DNA from: an uncultured Hungatella sp.
GTDB taxonomy: Bacteria > Bacillota > Clostridia > Lachnospirales > Lachnospiraceae
DNA: 50,381 bases
Direction: 5' to 3'
NCBI GenBank assembly: GCA_910588505.1
Contig: CAJUPQ010000018.1
Span: 1 to 50,381, forward strand
Shown: in pieces, positions 32,019 to 40,383 of the stretch
Layout: each line of letters begins with the position of its first letter
Position numbering within the stretch: position 1 is the stretch's first letter
Notes under the pieces: model-generated
What the model saw: the letters and a program-made list of their open reading frames with translations, nothing else
What the model was told of the DNA's origin: nothing
Databases searched by the model: none
Program-made: the position numbers and the translations under genes

Positions 32019-33710
32019 TCATTTGTTTCTTATCAAAACAGTTTTGCCCTCGAACGCAAATCCATATTTACGAATCCGTTCCGATGCGACTCCTCTGCTT
32101 TCTAAAGCTGCCGCATATCTCTTCCTTTCAATCTGTAGCAAAGCCTCGGATGCCGTCTCTTCCAAATTTTTTTCTTCTATAGGATCCCGTACCTTAAACT
32201 CCATGATAACAGCACAATCCTCCTGCCTTTTTGGCTCTAGCATTACATCATATCTGCCAAAACCACTCTCCCGGTTGGAGGTGATCACATACCGATCTGA
32301 CAGATCCACTGTAAGTCCCAACACAAATCCATGATAAAACCGTTCCGGTTCCGACTCCTCTGACGGTTTTATCCCACTGTCAAAATAACTAAACGTAGCC
32401 AGCGCTACTTTGTTCATATAACCATTCATGGCTTTTATGTCTCCCAGAAGCATAGCTTTCACAAAATCATTATACTCTGGAACAAAATCCTTAAACCACC
32501 CATCTATCATCTGGCCAAACATAAAACGGACTTCCCGGTTCGTTAATGCCAGTTCATAAGTGTCTCGTCCCCATTCTTCATCAATAAAATAATGTTTCAC
32601 CCTCAAATAACCGCTTGCCAGCAAAAGGCTCCAGACCGCATCCGTTCTGCCGTTCAATTGGCTGAATATAATCTGTTCATCAATCCTGGTTTTGAGAACC
32701 CCTCCTTTTAAAAGATTCTCCAACTCCATCTTTATATTTCGATTACCTCTTTTAATTATCCTGTTAACCAGACTATTGCTGCTGGTATTGGCCCAGTACA
32801 TGGAAAGCCGTTTCTTATCCAGAAAATTTAAAATAGACCATGGATTGTAAATATCCTGTCTTCTTCCAAAGGTAAAGCCGTCATACCAATCTTTTACCTT
32901 TTGTCTCTTATCATACGCTCCATACTCTTTTAATGCCTCCCATACCTCCTTCTGTGTAAACCCAAAGCTGCTTTCATATTTTTTTGAAGTAGTGGTTACC
33001 ACTTCCAGATTGTTTAAATCAGAAAATATAGACTCTTTACTAATTCTGGTAATGCCAGTCATAATCGCCCGTTCAAGATAAGGATTCGTTTTAAATGTTG
33101 AGTTAAACATCCCTTTGATAAATTCTGTCATTTCTTCCCAATAACCATAAACCCAGGCTTCTTGAAGGGGGGTATCATATTCATCCAGTAAAATAATTAC
33201 TTTTTTTTCATAATATCTGGAAAGATAACAGGCAAGCTCTCGCAAAGAACAGGAAGCTGTGGAATCCGTCATTTCCAATAATATCTTATTGTAAAATCTT
33301 CTTTCCTCTTCTTTTAATATGTTACCGGTTAACAAAAAGTCAAATCTGCTATATAATTTTTGTATAGCCATACAAATCTTTTCCCTTGCCAGAGAAAAAG
33401 TATTTGCCTTAATATCCGCGAAACTCAAAAAAATCACCGGATATGTTCCCTGAAGCTTTTGATATTTTTCATCCTCCCATATGGATAATCCTTCAAATAT
33501 CTCTCCCTTATTTTTATATTCTACAGAAAGAAATCTCTCCAGCATATTCATATTTAGGGTTTTCCCAAAACGCCTGGGGCGTGTAATCAATGTTACCTCG
33601 TCTTTGTTTTCCCACCATTCTCTAATAAAACCGGTCTTATCAATATAAAAGCAAGATTCCACTATCAATTTCTCAAAACTCTGGATCCCTATCCCTACAG
33701 TCCTTGCCAT
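32019..33710 (-). CDS. AAA-like ATPase with C-terminal PD-(D/E)XK (DUF1703) domain
   Basis: This 563-aa protein combines AAA-ATPase-like and PD-(D/E)XK nuclease-superfamily domains. The N-terminal FEKLIVESCFYIDKTGFI and LITRPRRFGKTLNMNML (Walker A with Arg-Phe-Gly-Lys-Thr) are diagnostic, with Walker B IILLDEYDTPLQEA near residue 175. At the C-terminus SNRESGFGRYDVMLEP and AVIMEFKVRD give the Asp and Glu-x-Lys of the nuclease core. AGGAGA precedes the start. Such genes are common in gut anaerobes, often in many copies; the function is uncertain, with mobile-element and defence roles proposed. Confidence 0.88.
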   Translation of the reverse strand: MARTVGIGIQSFEKLIVESCFYIDKTGFIREWWENKDEVTLITRPRRFGKTLNMNMLERFLSVEYKNKGEIFEGLSIWEDEKYQKLQGTYPVIFLSFADIKANTFSLAREKICMAIQKLYSRFDFLLTGNILKEEERRFYNKILLEMTDSTASCSLRELACYLSRYYEKKVIILLDEYDTPLQEAWVYGYWEEMTEFIKGMFNSTFKTNPYLERAIMTGITRISKESIFSDLNNLEVVTTTSKKYESSFGFTQKEVWEALKEYGAYDKRQKVKDWYDGFTFGRRQDIYNPWSILNFLDKKRLSMYWANTSSNSLVNRIIKRGNRNIKMELENLLKGGVLKTRIDEQIIFSQLNGRTDAVWSLLLASGYLRVKHYFIDEEWGRDTYELALTNREVRFMFGQMIDGWFKDFVPEYNDFVKAMLLGDIKAMNGYMNKVALATFSYFDSGIKPSEESEPERFYHGFVLGLTVDLSDRYVITSNRESGFGRYDVMLEPKRQEDCAVIMEFKVRDPIEEKNLEETASEALLQIERKRYAAALESRGVASERIRKYGFAFEGKTVLIRNK

Positions 33711-33764
33711 TATAGTCTCTCCTTATATCTCTTATTACACCAACCATCCTTTACTATATATTCT

Positions 33765-33992
33765 CTATTGTACAAGATACCTGTTTTTCCTTCTGTTTTC
33801 GTAATTCCATACTACCATAAACCTCCTGATTTTACAAGCCAAATTCAGTCCTTCCGCCTCCTCCCGTGTAAGCCGGGTCGGGCTGTAGTTGGTCATAAAA
33901 TGGGAGATTCGATAGCCTTCTTCCATTGCAAAGTATTGAATGGAATCTTCAATGATTTCGGAAGTCATCACAGGAAAGAGGGAGCAGGGCAT
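33765..33992 (-). pseudogene. Unrecognised fragment joined to the AraC gene end
   Basis: The frame encodes MTSEIIEDSIQYFAMEEGYR and RLTREEAEGLNLACKIRRFM, which looks like real protein sequence. It starts inside the last codons of the truncated AraC gene in another frame and has no ribosome site. It is probably the 3' part of a gene that was fused to the AraC gene by a deletion near 33990. I do not recognise the family. Confidence 0.4.
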
Positions 33993-34744
33993 ATGGCCGG
34001 TTTCTTAAATGCCATGGAAAAATACTGTTCTGAGGAGTAGCCGCAGTAGTAGGCGATCTCCGGGTAGGAGAGATTAGTGGTGGCAAGGAAATGGCAGGCC
34101 CGTTTCAGTCTCAGGTTGGTGATGTATTGTTGGATGGTGATTCCGTTGATCTCCTTAAACACCCGGTAGAGATAAGTGCGGTCTAAGCCGATGGAGTTGG
34201 AGATTTCCTGAACCGAGATATTTTTATAATAAGAATCCTGGATTAGAGAAATGGCCTGTTTAACATAATATTCCTTGCTGGACAGAGGTTTAATCTTGCG
34301 GTTGCGTTCCATCAGTTTAGAACACAGGAGGTAAAATCGCCCCAGGGCTGTGTACGTGTCTGAGATGGACGCGGCGTTGAGGGAGATCAGCGGCCCCAGG
34401 ATGGACGCCAGTTCCTCCACAGGCTCAAAGCGCAGGGTGGGGGAATCCTTGTCAATGCCTGACAGCTTCATAAGGTGACGGGCATCCATGCCTTCAAACC
34501 CAATCCAATAGTAGACCCAGGGGTCCAGGACATCCGACTGATACAAAATAGGGACATTGGGGATAAGAAGAAAACAGTCCCCGGCTTCCAGGTGATAATT
34601 CCGGCCGTGAATCTGGTAGATGCCTTTCCCGCCGACAATACAGTGAAGAACATAGTGGTCCACCACGGTCTGAGAAGAATAATGTCCCTGAATCCTTTGA
34701 TGTACTTGATCAAAAAAGAGGGGCATCACCTTCTTTACGCTCAC
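33968..34744 (-). pseudogene. AraC-family regulator, truncated at both ends
   Basis: The N-terminal cupin-like sensing part (DHYVLHCIVGGKGIYQIHGR, LEAGDCFLLIPNVP) and the AraC double HTH (NISVQEISNSIGLDRTYLYR, LSYPEIAYYCGYSSEQYFS) are clear. The second HTH ends abruptly at FSMAFKK; the usual final helix with P..YR is replaced by an unrelated PAICPAPSFL tail. At the 5' end the gene runs into an MBL fragment of the opposite strand, and the GTG at 34744 lies inside that fragment. It was probably the regulator of the adjacent sugar ABC system, now broken on both sides. Confidence 0.75.
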
Positions 34745-35038
34745 GATACCGGAATTTTTCCGGAATGTACATGGAAATTTTTAGAAGGAACTCATCTGGA
34801 TTTTGTAAGCCTGGACTGTACGGCTCTAAGCCGGGATTGGAGGCAGGGGCATATGGGATTTCAGGCTGTAGACGAGGTGAGGGACAGATTGAGAAACATG
34901 AAATGTATAAAAGAGCATACCTTGGTGGTCCTGAATCATTTCGCCCATTTTGGGGATTTTACCCATGAAAAGATCTGCGAGATGGAAAACCCCAAAGGTT
35001 ATGAGGTCGCATATGATGGCTGTTCTTTTGAGTTTTAA
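34729..35038 (+). pseudogene. MBL-fold (PhnP-like) hydrolase, C-terminal fragment
   Basis: The frame reads HLLYAHDTGIFPE, then DFVSLDCTAL and LVVLNHFAHFGDFTHEK, the typical final third of a phosphoribosyl cyclic phosphodiesterase-like MBL protein. The His and Asp ligands of the end of the fold remain, but the HxHxDH part is missing. The fragment starts at the junction with the AraC gene near 34729 and ends with TAA at 35038. It shows that the region was assembled by deletion. Confidence 0.7.
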
Positions 35039-35100
35039 GAAAAACGCAATCCGCAAGTCAAGGCGAAAAACGCCATGAGAATAAAACGGAGGAAAACATT

Positions 35101-36363
35101 ATGTTAAAAAAGAAATGGGCAACAACGACAATGGCTTTCTGTCTGGCGGCTAACACGGTGCTGATGGCAGCGTGCGGAGGTTCCGCTTCCACCCAGGAGA
35201 CAAAAGGAGCCGACCAGGCGGCGGGGAATCAGGAAGGGACAAAGACAGAGCAGACAGGGACACAGGGCCAGAGGGCGGCCTCTGATTTCAGTGGCAGAAC
35301 CATTGAGATTGCCACGTATCTGTCCGGCGACACTCTGAACGCGTACAAACAGGTGTTCGCGGATTTTGAGAGCGAGACAGGAGTTAAGGTGACGCTGGAT
35401 GAGTATGGTGAAGATTATGAGAGCACCATGAAAACAAGAATGGCATCCAACGATCTTCCGGACATCTTCGAGACTCACGGATGGTCTCTGATTCGTTACA
35501 AAGAGTATCTGGCGGATTTAAGCAGGGAGCCATGGGCCAGCCAGTTAAACAAGGCGGCATTGGGAGTGATTCAGGATACGGACGGAAAGCTGTACACCCT
35601 GATGACAACAGGTTCCTGCCTTGGAACGGCGGTGAATATGAATGTCTGCGAGAAAGCCGGGGTAGACCCCTGGGCCATTGAGACATGGGAGGACTTTAAC
35701 GCTGCCTGCGAAAAGATCAAGGAAGCCGGATTTACTCCCATTGCCAACTACTTTACTTCCGCCGGCGCTCTTGCCAATGCCAACGGTTCCTGGCTCAGCT
35801 ATGAGGGAGCTCAGTTTAACGACAATGAAGCCATGTTAAACGGAACCTGGGACTGGGCAGACTTTAAGACCATTCTGGACTATCTCCAGACCTGGTTTGA
35901 CAATGGATATCTGTACGCGGACTGCGGAACCATCAAGCAGGCAGATGCCATTGAGCGCTGCGCCAGAAACGAGTGCGCGTTTATCGTGGGAATCGGAACC
36001 TCTTATCAGACAGCAGTTACAGCCCAGAATCCGGACGTGGTCATGGCTATGATACCCATCTGTGCCAGCCAAAAAGGAGGAGCCAGATTCTGCGGAATCG
36101 GGGAAGGAGCTTCCTTTGGTATCTGGAAAGACACCAAGGAAATGGATGTGTGCAAAGCCTTTTTAAACTATGTGTCAGAGAACGCGGACGGAATCAACAG
36201 CGCTGCCGGCGAGATCAGCACCTTGCCCTGCCAGACTTCCAAGTCTTATGGAATGGGTCTTATGGAAGAGATGGAGTCCCACTATCCAAATGTATTAGAA
36301 AGTATTCCAAACTGCCAACCTCTGACAGTTGAAATGATTCCGTACCGGCGCAGACGGGTCTAA
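35101..36363 (+). CDS. Sugar ABC-transporter substrate-binding lipoprotein, C-terminally replaced
   Basis: The 420-aa protein has a lipoprotein signal with lipobox LMAAC (Cys25) and a Thr/Gln-rich linker. A family 1 solute-binding domain follows (SGRTIEIATYLSGDTLNAYK, DLPDIFETHGWSLI, VNMNVCEKAGVDPWAIETWE). After SHYPNV the normal end is lost. The last residues include QPLTVEMI, which at DNA level (36315-36339) matches the DUF4869 gene (HPLTVEMI at 36692-36717) over about 24 bases. No permease genes follow. It may still fold, but the transporter is incomplete and it is likely an orphan. Confidence 0.75.
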   Translation: MLKKKWATTTMAFCLAANTVLMAACGGSASTQETKGADQAAGNQEGTKTEQTGTQGQRAASDFSGRTIEIATYLSGDTLNAYKQVFADFESETGVKVTLDEYGEDYESTMKTRMASNDLPDIFETHGWSLIRYKEYLADLSREPWASQLNKAALGVIQDTDGKLYTLMTTGSCLGTAVNMNVCEKAGVDPWAIETWEDFNAACEKIKEAGFTPIANYFTSAGALANANGSWLSYEGAQFNDNEAMLNGTWDWADFKTILDYLQTWFDNGYLYADCGTIKQADAIERCARNECAFIVGIGTSYQTAVTAQNPDVVMAMIPICASQKGGARFCGIGEGASFGIWKDTKEMDVCKAFLNYVSENADGINSAAGEISTLPCQTSKSYGMGLMEEMESHYPNVLESIPNCQPLTVEMIPYRRRRV

Positions 36364-36402
36364 AAGAGGCTGTGAATCATGACTCTCTCACTGCCTCTTT
36401 TT
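36363..36402 (+). terminator. Intrinsic terminator after the lipoprotein gene
   Basis: AAAGAGGC pairs with GCCTCTTT with a further GTGA/TCAC extension and ends in TTTTT. The following stretch to 36540 shows nothing else recognisable. Confidence 0.7.
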
Positions 36403-36603
36403 CATATAAAGCTTTTCGGTTTCTGGTTCGGTTTCTGGAAGTGTATCCTACAATTCCGTTCCCCTTGATTCTATAACTTTTTTATACCAGTAATAAGAAT
36501 CTTTCTTCTTTCGGTCAAAAGTTCCCTTGCCTTCATCATCCCTATGGATTATACTTATGCTATACTAAACAGCAATTATTGTCTGAGTTTGGAGAAGAAA
36601 ACA

Positions 36604-37053
36604 ATGCTGAAAATTATATTTGGAGAAGTGGAACATGGGGTTTATCATCCCCCTACGTATTTTGATAATCGATATGAGGACCAGTGGATTACCCACCCTC
36701 TGACAGTTGAGATGATTAGGGATATTGATAAATCAGAGGTGGTAGGTACGCATCTGATTGAGAGTCCGGTGCTGGGGCCTATTTCTACGAAAGAGATTTC
36801 TGGAGGTGTCAAGACTCTGATTCTCATGGCTTTTGACAAGAGCGGCAGGATATTTAATGCCTCCGCATGCGGGGATAATTGCGCAAAGTGGATTGTTAGA
36901 CTGGGGAAACAGGATGATCTGACTATTAATCTGCATCATGTAATGAATTTTAGTTCTGTGCCTGAATTTGAGGCTGTCATAGTGAATACAGGTGTGGTGG
37001 TTCACAGTTACAGAGAGTATCTGGAAGAGGCGATTAAAATAAAGGAGCGCTGA
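36604..37053 (+). CDS. DUF4869-domain protein
   Basis: The 149-aa protein opens MLKIIFGEVEHGVYHPPTYF and is intact here (compare the deleted copy at 31202). Middle motifs are SPVLGPISTKEISGGVKTLI and ASACGDNCAKWIV. The start is ATG 36604 with GGAG 9 bp upstream; a TATACT -10 lies near 36559. It is followed after 3 bp by an ATPase gene, a pairing that looks like an operon and a possible two-gene conflict module. The biochemical function of DUF4869 is not known to me. Confidence 0.82.
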   Translation: MLKIIFGEVEHGVYHPPTYFDNRYEDQWITHPLTVEMIRDIDKSEVVGTHLIESPVLGPISTKEISGGVKTLILMAFDKSGRIFNASACGDNCAKWIVRLGKQDDLTINLHHVMNFSSVPEFEAVIVNTGVVVHSYREYLEEAIKIKER

Positions 37054-37056
37054 TAA

Positions 37057-38025
37057 ATGAAAGGAATGTATCATATTATTGTACAAAATAATAAGCTTCG
37101 ATATGAAATGGATATTCGGAGAAATATTACGATCATTCGCGGGGACAGCGCAACCGGGAAAACGCAACTGATTAACCTTTTAGAGCAGGCGGCAGTTTTT
37201 GGGGAGAGTTCTGGTGTTGATGTTGTTTGTCAGAGGCCATGCAGAACCCTTGGGGGGAATGACTGGAACCTTGTGCTTCAAAATATCCATGAGCAGATTA
37301 TTTTTATTGATGAAGAAAATAGATTTGTTAAATCTCAGGAGTTTGCCGCTGCGGTGAAGGCTTCGGATAATTATTTTGTGATTGTTACAAGAGAGGATTT
37401 GCCAAATCTGCCCTATTCAGTGGATGAGATTTATGGTATCCATACTTCCGGAAAGTATCATGATTTAAAGCGTACTTATAATGAGTTGTATCGTATTTAT
37501 AGTGGAACGTCGTTTTTGGGCAAGGTAAGGCCGGAAGCTGTGGTGGTTGAGGATTCTAATTCCGGATATGAGTTTTTTAAGGCTGTGTGTGATGAGAATG
37601 GAATTTTCTGTACCAGCGCAGGAGGCAAGTCTAATCTGAAAGAAGTGATAGAAACATTTGACGGCAAATCGGCATTGGTGATTGGGGACGGCGCTGCTAT
37701 TGGGCCGGAGATGAATGAACTATACCAGTTGATGTGCTGCCGGGAAGCTGTAAAATGTTATCTGCCGGAATCATTTGAATGGCTGATATTAAAGTCAGGA
37801 GTGATTGATGGGAAGGCAGTACAGGAGATATTAGATCACCCGGAAGATTTTATTGAAAGCAGAAAGTATTTTAGCTGGGAACGGTTTTTTACTGTACTGT
37901 TGATGGAATATACCCAGGATTCGTATCTTCGGTACAATAAAGGTAAGCTGAATGAGGGATATTTACATGAAAGAGTGAAACGGGCGATTTTGGATGTAAT
38001 GGAGGGTGTGGAGTGGTGCGGATAA
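37057..38025 (+). CDS. P-loop ATPase-like protein paired with DUF4869
   Basis: The 322-aa protein has a Walker A motif GDSATGKTQL near residue 30 and an acidic strand IIFIDEENRF around residue 90 that can serve as Walker B. The rest is mixed alpha/beta, with a C-terminal helical part. It starts 4 bases after the DUF4869 stop. There is no helicase or transporter signature. The tandem of a small DUF4869 protein and a dedicated P-loop protein suggests they work together, perhaps as toxin-antitoxin or sensor-effector; this is inference. Confidence 0.75.
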   Translation: MKGMYHIIVQNNKLRYEMDIRRNITIIRGDSATGKTQLINLLEQAAVFGESSGVDVVCQRPCRTLGGNDWNLVLQNIHEQIIFIDEENRFVKSQEFAAAVKASDNYFVIVTREDLPNLPYSVDEIYGIHTSGKYHDLKRTYNELYRIYSGTSFLGKVRPEAVVVEDSNSGYEFFKAVCDENGIFCTSAGGKSNLKEVIETFDGKSALVIGDGAAIGPEMNELYQLMCCREAVKCYLPESFEWLILKSGVIDGKAVQEILDHPEDFIESRKYFSWERFFTVLLMEYTQDSYLRYNKGKLNEGYLHERVKRAILDVMEGVEWCG

Positions 38026-38064
38026 AAATATGATAGGAGATATGGCATTACTTGCATCATACAG

Positions 38065-38282
38065 GTGGAACCATCTTATCCGGTAGGAGAGCCTTCCCAG
38101 CAGTGGCTGTCAGAAGTTCAAAAAAGCATTGAGCAGCAAACTGTGACAGATGAGGTTCTCATACACCTGATCATGCTCCCTCTGACATATAAAGGAACTG
38201 AGAAAAATCAAACAGCCATCAAAGAATGTGTGCGGCTGGCCAGGCAGATACCAGGTAAAAACCAGGAAACCTTTGCGCCTGT
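38065..38282 (+). pseudogene. Rpn-type nuclease family, internal fragment
   Basis: The frame encodes WLSEVQKSIEQQTVTDEVLI and LPLTYKGTEKNQTAIKECVR, the helical region between the nuclease core and the tail of Rpn-type proteins. Neither the core nor the tail is present. It ends at the junction with the sulfatase relic on the other strand. Together with the fragment at 31339 it shows that at least one such gene was dismantled here. Confidence 0.6.
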
Positions 38283-38776
38283 CTATATCTCCGTGCAGAG
38301 AATCATCTGCCCCAGAAGCATATATTCTTTCATGTCATCCAGGCGTATGATCTTAGGGCGTTTTTTGGAATTAAACATCAAGTCATGTGTACATTCGCCG
38401 TGGATATAGCTGCACAAGGGTGTGTCGTCGGTTCCTTTCAGCAGCGGGACAAGACTTTTGCCGTCCACACTGGACGGGACAGGCAGGCCGGCAAGATCCA
38501 GGATAGTGGGCATCAGATCATGCCAGCCTGCAGGACAGCCAGTCGTGGGGCCGTCTGGAATATCCGGTCCCATGAACATCAGAGGAATATGGGCTGCCAA
38601 GAGAGGCGCTGGGGGATACACAGCGGGCAGGCGGCGTAAGCGCTTGTGAAGTTAATACCCTGATAAGCAATAGATTCGATGTAAGGCGTGTAGATACCTG
38701 TGCGGCGGCCTGCGACTCCGATACAGTCGTATCGGTGCTGGTCTGTGTGGATTACAATAAAATTGGGGGAAGCCAT
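38283..38776 (-). pseudogene. Sulfatase, internally deleted
   Basis: On the minus strand the N-terminal part reads ASPNFIVIHTDQHRYDCIGV and ends with the catalytic signature region CPLCIPQR, where the Cys of the C-x-P/S-x-R motif would be converted to formylglycine. After LSWQP the frame changes, and near 38600 it continues as the sulfatase C-terminal part (AHIPLMFMGPDIPDG, GWHDLMPTILDLAGLPVPSS, VDGKSLVPLL). About 200 residues of the middle are missing, so the enzyme is dead. An N-terminal TDQHR with a C-terminal DGxSL block is typical of the arylsulfatase/choline-sulfatase class. Confidence 0.8.
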
Positions 38777-38821
38777 GGCATATCACTTCTTTATTGCTGT
38801 TTACGGCTGTGAGTTTTCTGG

Positions 38822-38930
38822 CTGCGCTGACCGTACGAAAACGTAATGGCAGCAGGCTTTGGCCCCATCGCGAAGCGATTTTCATGGCCGGATGCGTAAC
38901 CGTTCAAGGGTTATCTGAACGGTTACTGAA
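38822..38930 (+). repeat. Dispersed structured intergenic repeat, copy 4
   Basis: This copy shares GCTGACCGTACGAAAACGTAATGG with copy 2 and GCGAAG-GATTTTCATGGCC with copy 1, and ends in a perfect 11-bp hairpin GTAACCGTTCA (38896-38906) / TGAACGGTTAC (38916-38926). The first hairpin is cut at its 5' side. It lies between the sulfatase relic and the fatty-acid operon. Downstream of it there is only the fabH promoter. Confidence 0.65.
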
Positions 38931-38966
38931 TTTTTAAACTAAGTGTAAATAAGATACAAATTACTC

Positions 38967-38995
38967 TTGACAAAATATGGATATTTATATACTAT
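38967..38995 (+). promoter_or_regulatory. Sigma-A promoter of the fatty-acid operon
   Basis: A consensus TTGACA (38967-38972), 17-bp spacer and TACTAT (38990-38995) stand about 40 bp before the fabH start. Confidence 0.78.
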
Positions 38996-38997
38996 TA

Positions 38998-39012
38998 TTT
39001 TGAAAATCAAAA
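38998..39012 (+). promoter_or_regulatory. FabT-like operator at the fabH promoter
   Basis: TTTTGA-AAA-TCAAAA is a perfect palindrome with the TTTGA-N3-TCAAA layout of FabT (MarR-family) sites. It starts two bases after the -10, where a bound repressor would block transcription. No fabT gene lies in the window. Confidence 0.62.
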
Positions 39013-39035
39013 CATTTTGAAGGACAAATCAAAAA

Positions 39036-40007
39036 ATGAAAACAGTGATAATAGGGACTGGTTCTTTTGCTCCGCCCAGGGTCGTGACCAATGACGATTT
39101 GGCGGAGGTTATGGATACCAGCGATGAGTGGATAAGGACCCGGACGGGAATCGAACAGCGGCACATTTCCGACGGGCCGGGTACGACCTGGATGGCGGCT
39201 GAGGCGGCGAAGCTGGCGCTGAAAGACGCGGGGGTGGAGCCGGAGGATATTGACATCATCATTGCGGCCACTACCACGGCGGACAACTGTTTTCCAAGCG
39301 CGGCCTGTGAGGTTCAGGGGATTTTGGGGGCAGGAAACGCGGTGGGGTATGATGTGAGCGCGGCCTGTTCCGGATTTATATTTGCTCTGCACACTATGGA
39401 CGGGCTGATGAGGACAGGGGCCTATGAAACAGGGCTGGTGATTGGGGTTGATAATCTGAGCAAGGTTGTGGACTGGTCGGACCGGAGTACCTGCGTGCTG
39501 TTCGGCGACGGGGCCGGGGCAGCAGTAGTGCGGGCCTGTGAAGACGGAGACAGGGGACTGCTATGCGGACGGATTGGTTCTGACGGGAGGAAGGCGTCGG
39601 TTCTCACGTGTCAGGCCAGAACCATGGGGAATCTTCTTACAGGGACGAAACCGGAGCCGGGGTATATTGCCATGGAGGGCCAGGAGGTTTTTAAGTTTGC
39701 GGTGAAAAAGGTGCCGGAGTGTGTGGAGAGTCTTTTGAAGAGTGCGGATACGGATATGGGTGAAGTGAAATATCTGATACTGCATCAGGCTAATTACCGC
39801 ATATGTGAGTCCATTGCCAAACGGCTTAAGATTTCCATGGACAAGATTCCCATGAATATTGACCGGTACGGCAATACTTCCGGGGCTACCATACCGATTC
39901 TTCTTGATGAGCTGAACCGGCAGGGGAAGCTTCACAGAGGCGACAGGGTGGTGCTGGCAGGGTTTGGGGCCGGGCTTACCTGGGGGGCCTTATTGGTTGA
40001 GTGGTAG
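39036..40007 (+). CDS. fabH: Beta-ketoacyl-ACP synthase III
   Basis: The 323-aa enzyme condenses acetyl-CoA (or branched acyl-CoA) with malonyl-ACP to start fatty-acid chains. The catalytic triad is visible: Cys111 in DVSAACSGF, His250 in ILHQANYRI and Asn280 in RYGNTSGA. IRTRTGIEQRHI is the N-terminal family block. It is the first gene of the operon, under the promoter at 38967. Length and motifs are normal. Confidence 0.95.
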   Translation: MKTVIIGTGSFAPPRVVTNDDLAEVMDTSDEWIRTRTGIEQRHISDGPGTTWMAAEAAKLALKDAGVEPEDIDIIIAATTTADNCFPSAACEVQGILGAGNAVGYDVSAACSGFIFALHTMDGLMRTGAYETGLVIGVDNLSKVVDWSDRSTCVLFGDGAGAAVVRACEDGDRGLLCGRIGSDGRKASVLTCQARTMGNLLTGTKPEPGYIAMEGQEVFKFAVKKVPECVESLLKSADTDMGEVKYLILHQANYRICESIAKRLKISMDKIPMNIDRYGNTSGATIPILLDELNRQGKLHRGDRVVLAGFGAGLTWGALLVEW

Positions 40008-40028
40008 AAAAATTTTTTTAGACAAATA

Positions 40029-40044
40029 ATTTGATAGTCAAAGT
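40029..40044 (+). promoter_or_regulatory. FabT-like operator before acpP
   Basis: ATTTGATAGTCAAAGT contains the palindrome TTTGA-N3-TCAAA, the same arrangement as at 38998. A TATAAT -10 lies at 40074-40079 with a weak -35, and a second inverted repeat TTTCGA/TCGAAA sits at about 40046-40063. This indicates a separately regulated internal promoter for acpP onward. Confidence 0.62.
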
Positions 40045-40151
40045 TTTTCGATTTTTGTCGAAAGCTTGCTATATATAATTTATTTTATGATGAAACATTT
40101 CTTCCCAAAGGGGAGAGTAAAAAAGAAAGAAAAGAAAGGGAGAGTAAAATC

Positions 40152-40382
40152 ATGTTAGAGAAGATGAAGGAAATTATTTCGGAGCAGTTAAGTGTTGACG
40201 CAGACACCATTACGGAGAATTCCAATTTTAAGGACGACCTGGCAGCGGATTCTCTGGATTTGTTTGAGCTGGTGATGGCGCTGGAGGATGAGTATTCGGT
40301 GGAGATTCCGGCTGAAGATTTGCAGAATCTTCTGACGGTAGGCGAAGTTATGAATTATCTGAAGGAAAAAGGCGTTGAGTAA
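40152..40382 (+). CDS. acpP: Acyl carrier protein
   Basis: The 76-aa acidic carrier protein has its phosphopantetheine attachment site at Ser34 in AADSLDLFELVMALE. AAGGGAGAG precedes the ATG. It carries the growing acyl chain for all enzymes of the operon. It directly follows fabH after a 144-bp regulatory gap and precedes fabK with almost no space. Confidence 0.96.
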   Translation: MLEKMKEIISEQLSVDADTITENSNFKDDLAADSLDLFELVMALEDEYSVEIPAEDLQNLLTVGEVMNYLKEKGVE

Positions 40383-40383
40383 A

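Noticed and set aside
34475..35038. Complete plus-strand 187-aa MBL gene
   Set aside because: Only the last 100 residues match the MBL family; the first part is the antisense of the AraC gene.
36559..36564. Full sigma-A promoter before DUF4869
   Set aside because: A TATACT -10 is visible, but no acceptable -35 lies at 16-18 bp, so I mention only the -10.
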